DNA from: Nitrososphaerales archaeon TH5895
Lineage (GTDB): Archaea; Thermoproteota; Nitrososphaeria; Nitrososphaerales; Nitrososphaeraceae
NCBI GenBank assembly: GCA_014523695.1
Contig: JAATVS010000399.1
Span: forward strand, 1 to 5,289
Reading direction: 5' to 3'
DNA: 5,289 bases
How positions within the stretch are numbered: the first letter of the stretch is position 1; every line of letters starts with the position of its first letter. The notes under the pieces are model-generated. The model was not told the origin of the DNA, ran no database searches, and saw only the letters and a list, made by a program, of their open reading frames with translations. Positions 5,081-5,289 of this stretch are shown here, one piece after another. Made by a program: the position numbers and the translations under genes.

Positions 5081-5090
5081 TCACTAGTGA
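5081..5090. promoter_or_regulatory. Perfect 10-bp palindrome upstream of the regulator gene
   Basis: TCACTAGTGA is fully palindromic and lies 74 bases before the GTG start at 5164. Winged-helix regulators often bind such sites near their own promoters, so an autoregulatory operator is possible, but only position and symmetry support it. Confidence 0.25.
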
Positions 5091-5163
5091 CTCAGCTTTC
5101 TGTAGTGAAAAAAGTAAGTTAAATTCAAGTAAGATCTCGAAAAACACACTGCTGTGAAGTAAA

Positions 5164-5289
5164 GTGGAAGTCGTTGAGAAGCAGGAGAAGAGGAAACGTC
5201 ATAGAGAACAGCATAGAGGTAATTACGAGATCGTCAACGATATCTTGCAATTCGTTGCATCGAAGTATAACTGTAATATGGCAGAAGTC
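5164..5289 (+). CDS. Winged-helix transcriptional regulator, N-terminal part (runs off window)
   Basis: Forty-two codons are visible from GTG 5164 to the window edge. An in-frame TGA at 5155-5157 leaves this GTG as the first possible start; the only later in-frame ATG is at 5278. The N-terminus is very basic and charged (VEVVEKQEKRKRHREQHRG), followed by NYEIVNDILQFVASKYNCNM. That matches the start of the archaeal ArnR1-like winged-helix domains abundant in Nitrososphaeria, which open with a basic patch and a Y/H-E-I-hydrophobic-x-D-I-L first helix. Family members bind DNA; the target here is unknown. A weak TATA-like GTTAAATTC at 5118-5126 would give a leader of about 15 bases. The recognition helix and wing lie outside the window. 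Confidence 0.6.
   Translation, partial: MEVVEKQEKRKRHREQHRGNYEIVNDILQFVASKYNCNMAEV

Overview
The window looks like a piece of an archaeal chromosome, most likely from the ammonia-oxidising Nitrososphaeria (Thaumarchaeota), probably a soil lineage. This is an inference. It rests on AT-rich DNA, TATA-like boxes 25-30 bases before start codons with almost no leader, a T-rich terminator without a stem, small membrane and winged-helix proteins of a type common in that group, and an exported protein carrying an AYAQ motif. No rRNA, tRNA, CRISPR array or insertion sequence was found.

Layout. Positions 1-246 hold a small one-span membrane protein gene on the minus strand. A divergent promoter region (247-456) leads to two small plus-strand genes, at 457-645 and, less certainly, 687-830. 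From 929 to 2977 the minus strand carries the main gene, a 682-residue TrkH/KtrB-type potassium transporter. It has a CBS-domain pair fused to its N-terminus and a long basic, polar insert before its last pore repeat. Immediately upstream on the same strand, and overlapping its start codon, is a small gene of higher third-position GC (about 2967-3337). It is readable only if one frameshift is allowed, so it is either broken or misassembled. Positions 3390-3862 contain no intact gene, only fragments of plus-strand reading frame that look like a decayed gene. Next comes a minus-strand gene for a membrane-anchored exported protein (3888-4481) with a clear T-rich terminator. It is divergent from a leaderless 80-residue helical protein gene (4682-4924). 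An intergenic region with inverted repeats precedes the start of a winged-helix regulator gene (from 5164), which runs off the right edge.

Function. The only firmly assignable role is potassium uptake. Here regulation seems to be built into the transporter through the CBS pair, and no separate TrkA/KtrA subunit is encoded in the window. The remaining genes are small lineage-type proteins of unknown role. The strongest leads are the CBS-TrkH fusion with its insert, the frameshifted GC3-rich gene coupled to it, and a duplicated TATA-containing element, one copy of which points antisense into the 3' end of trkH.
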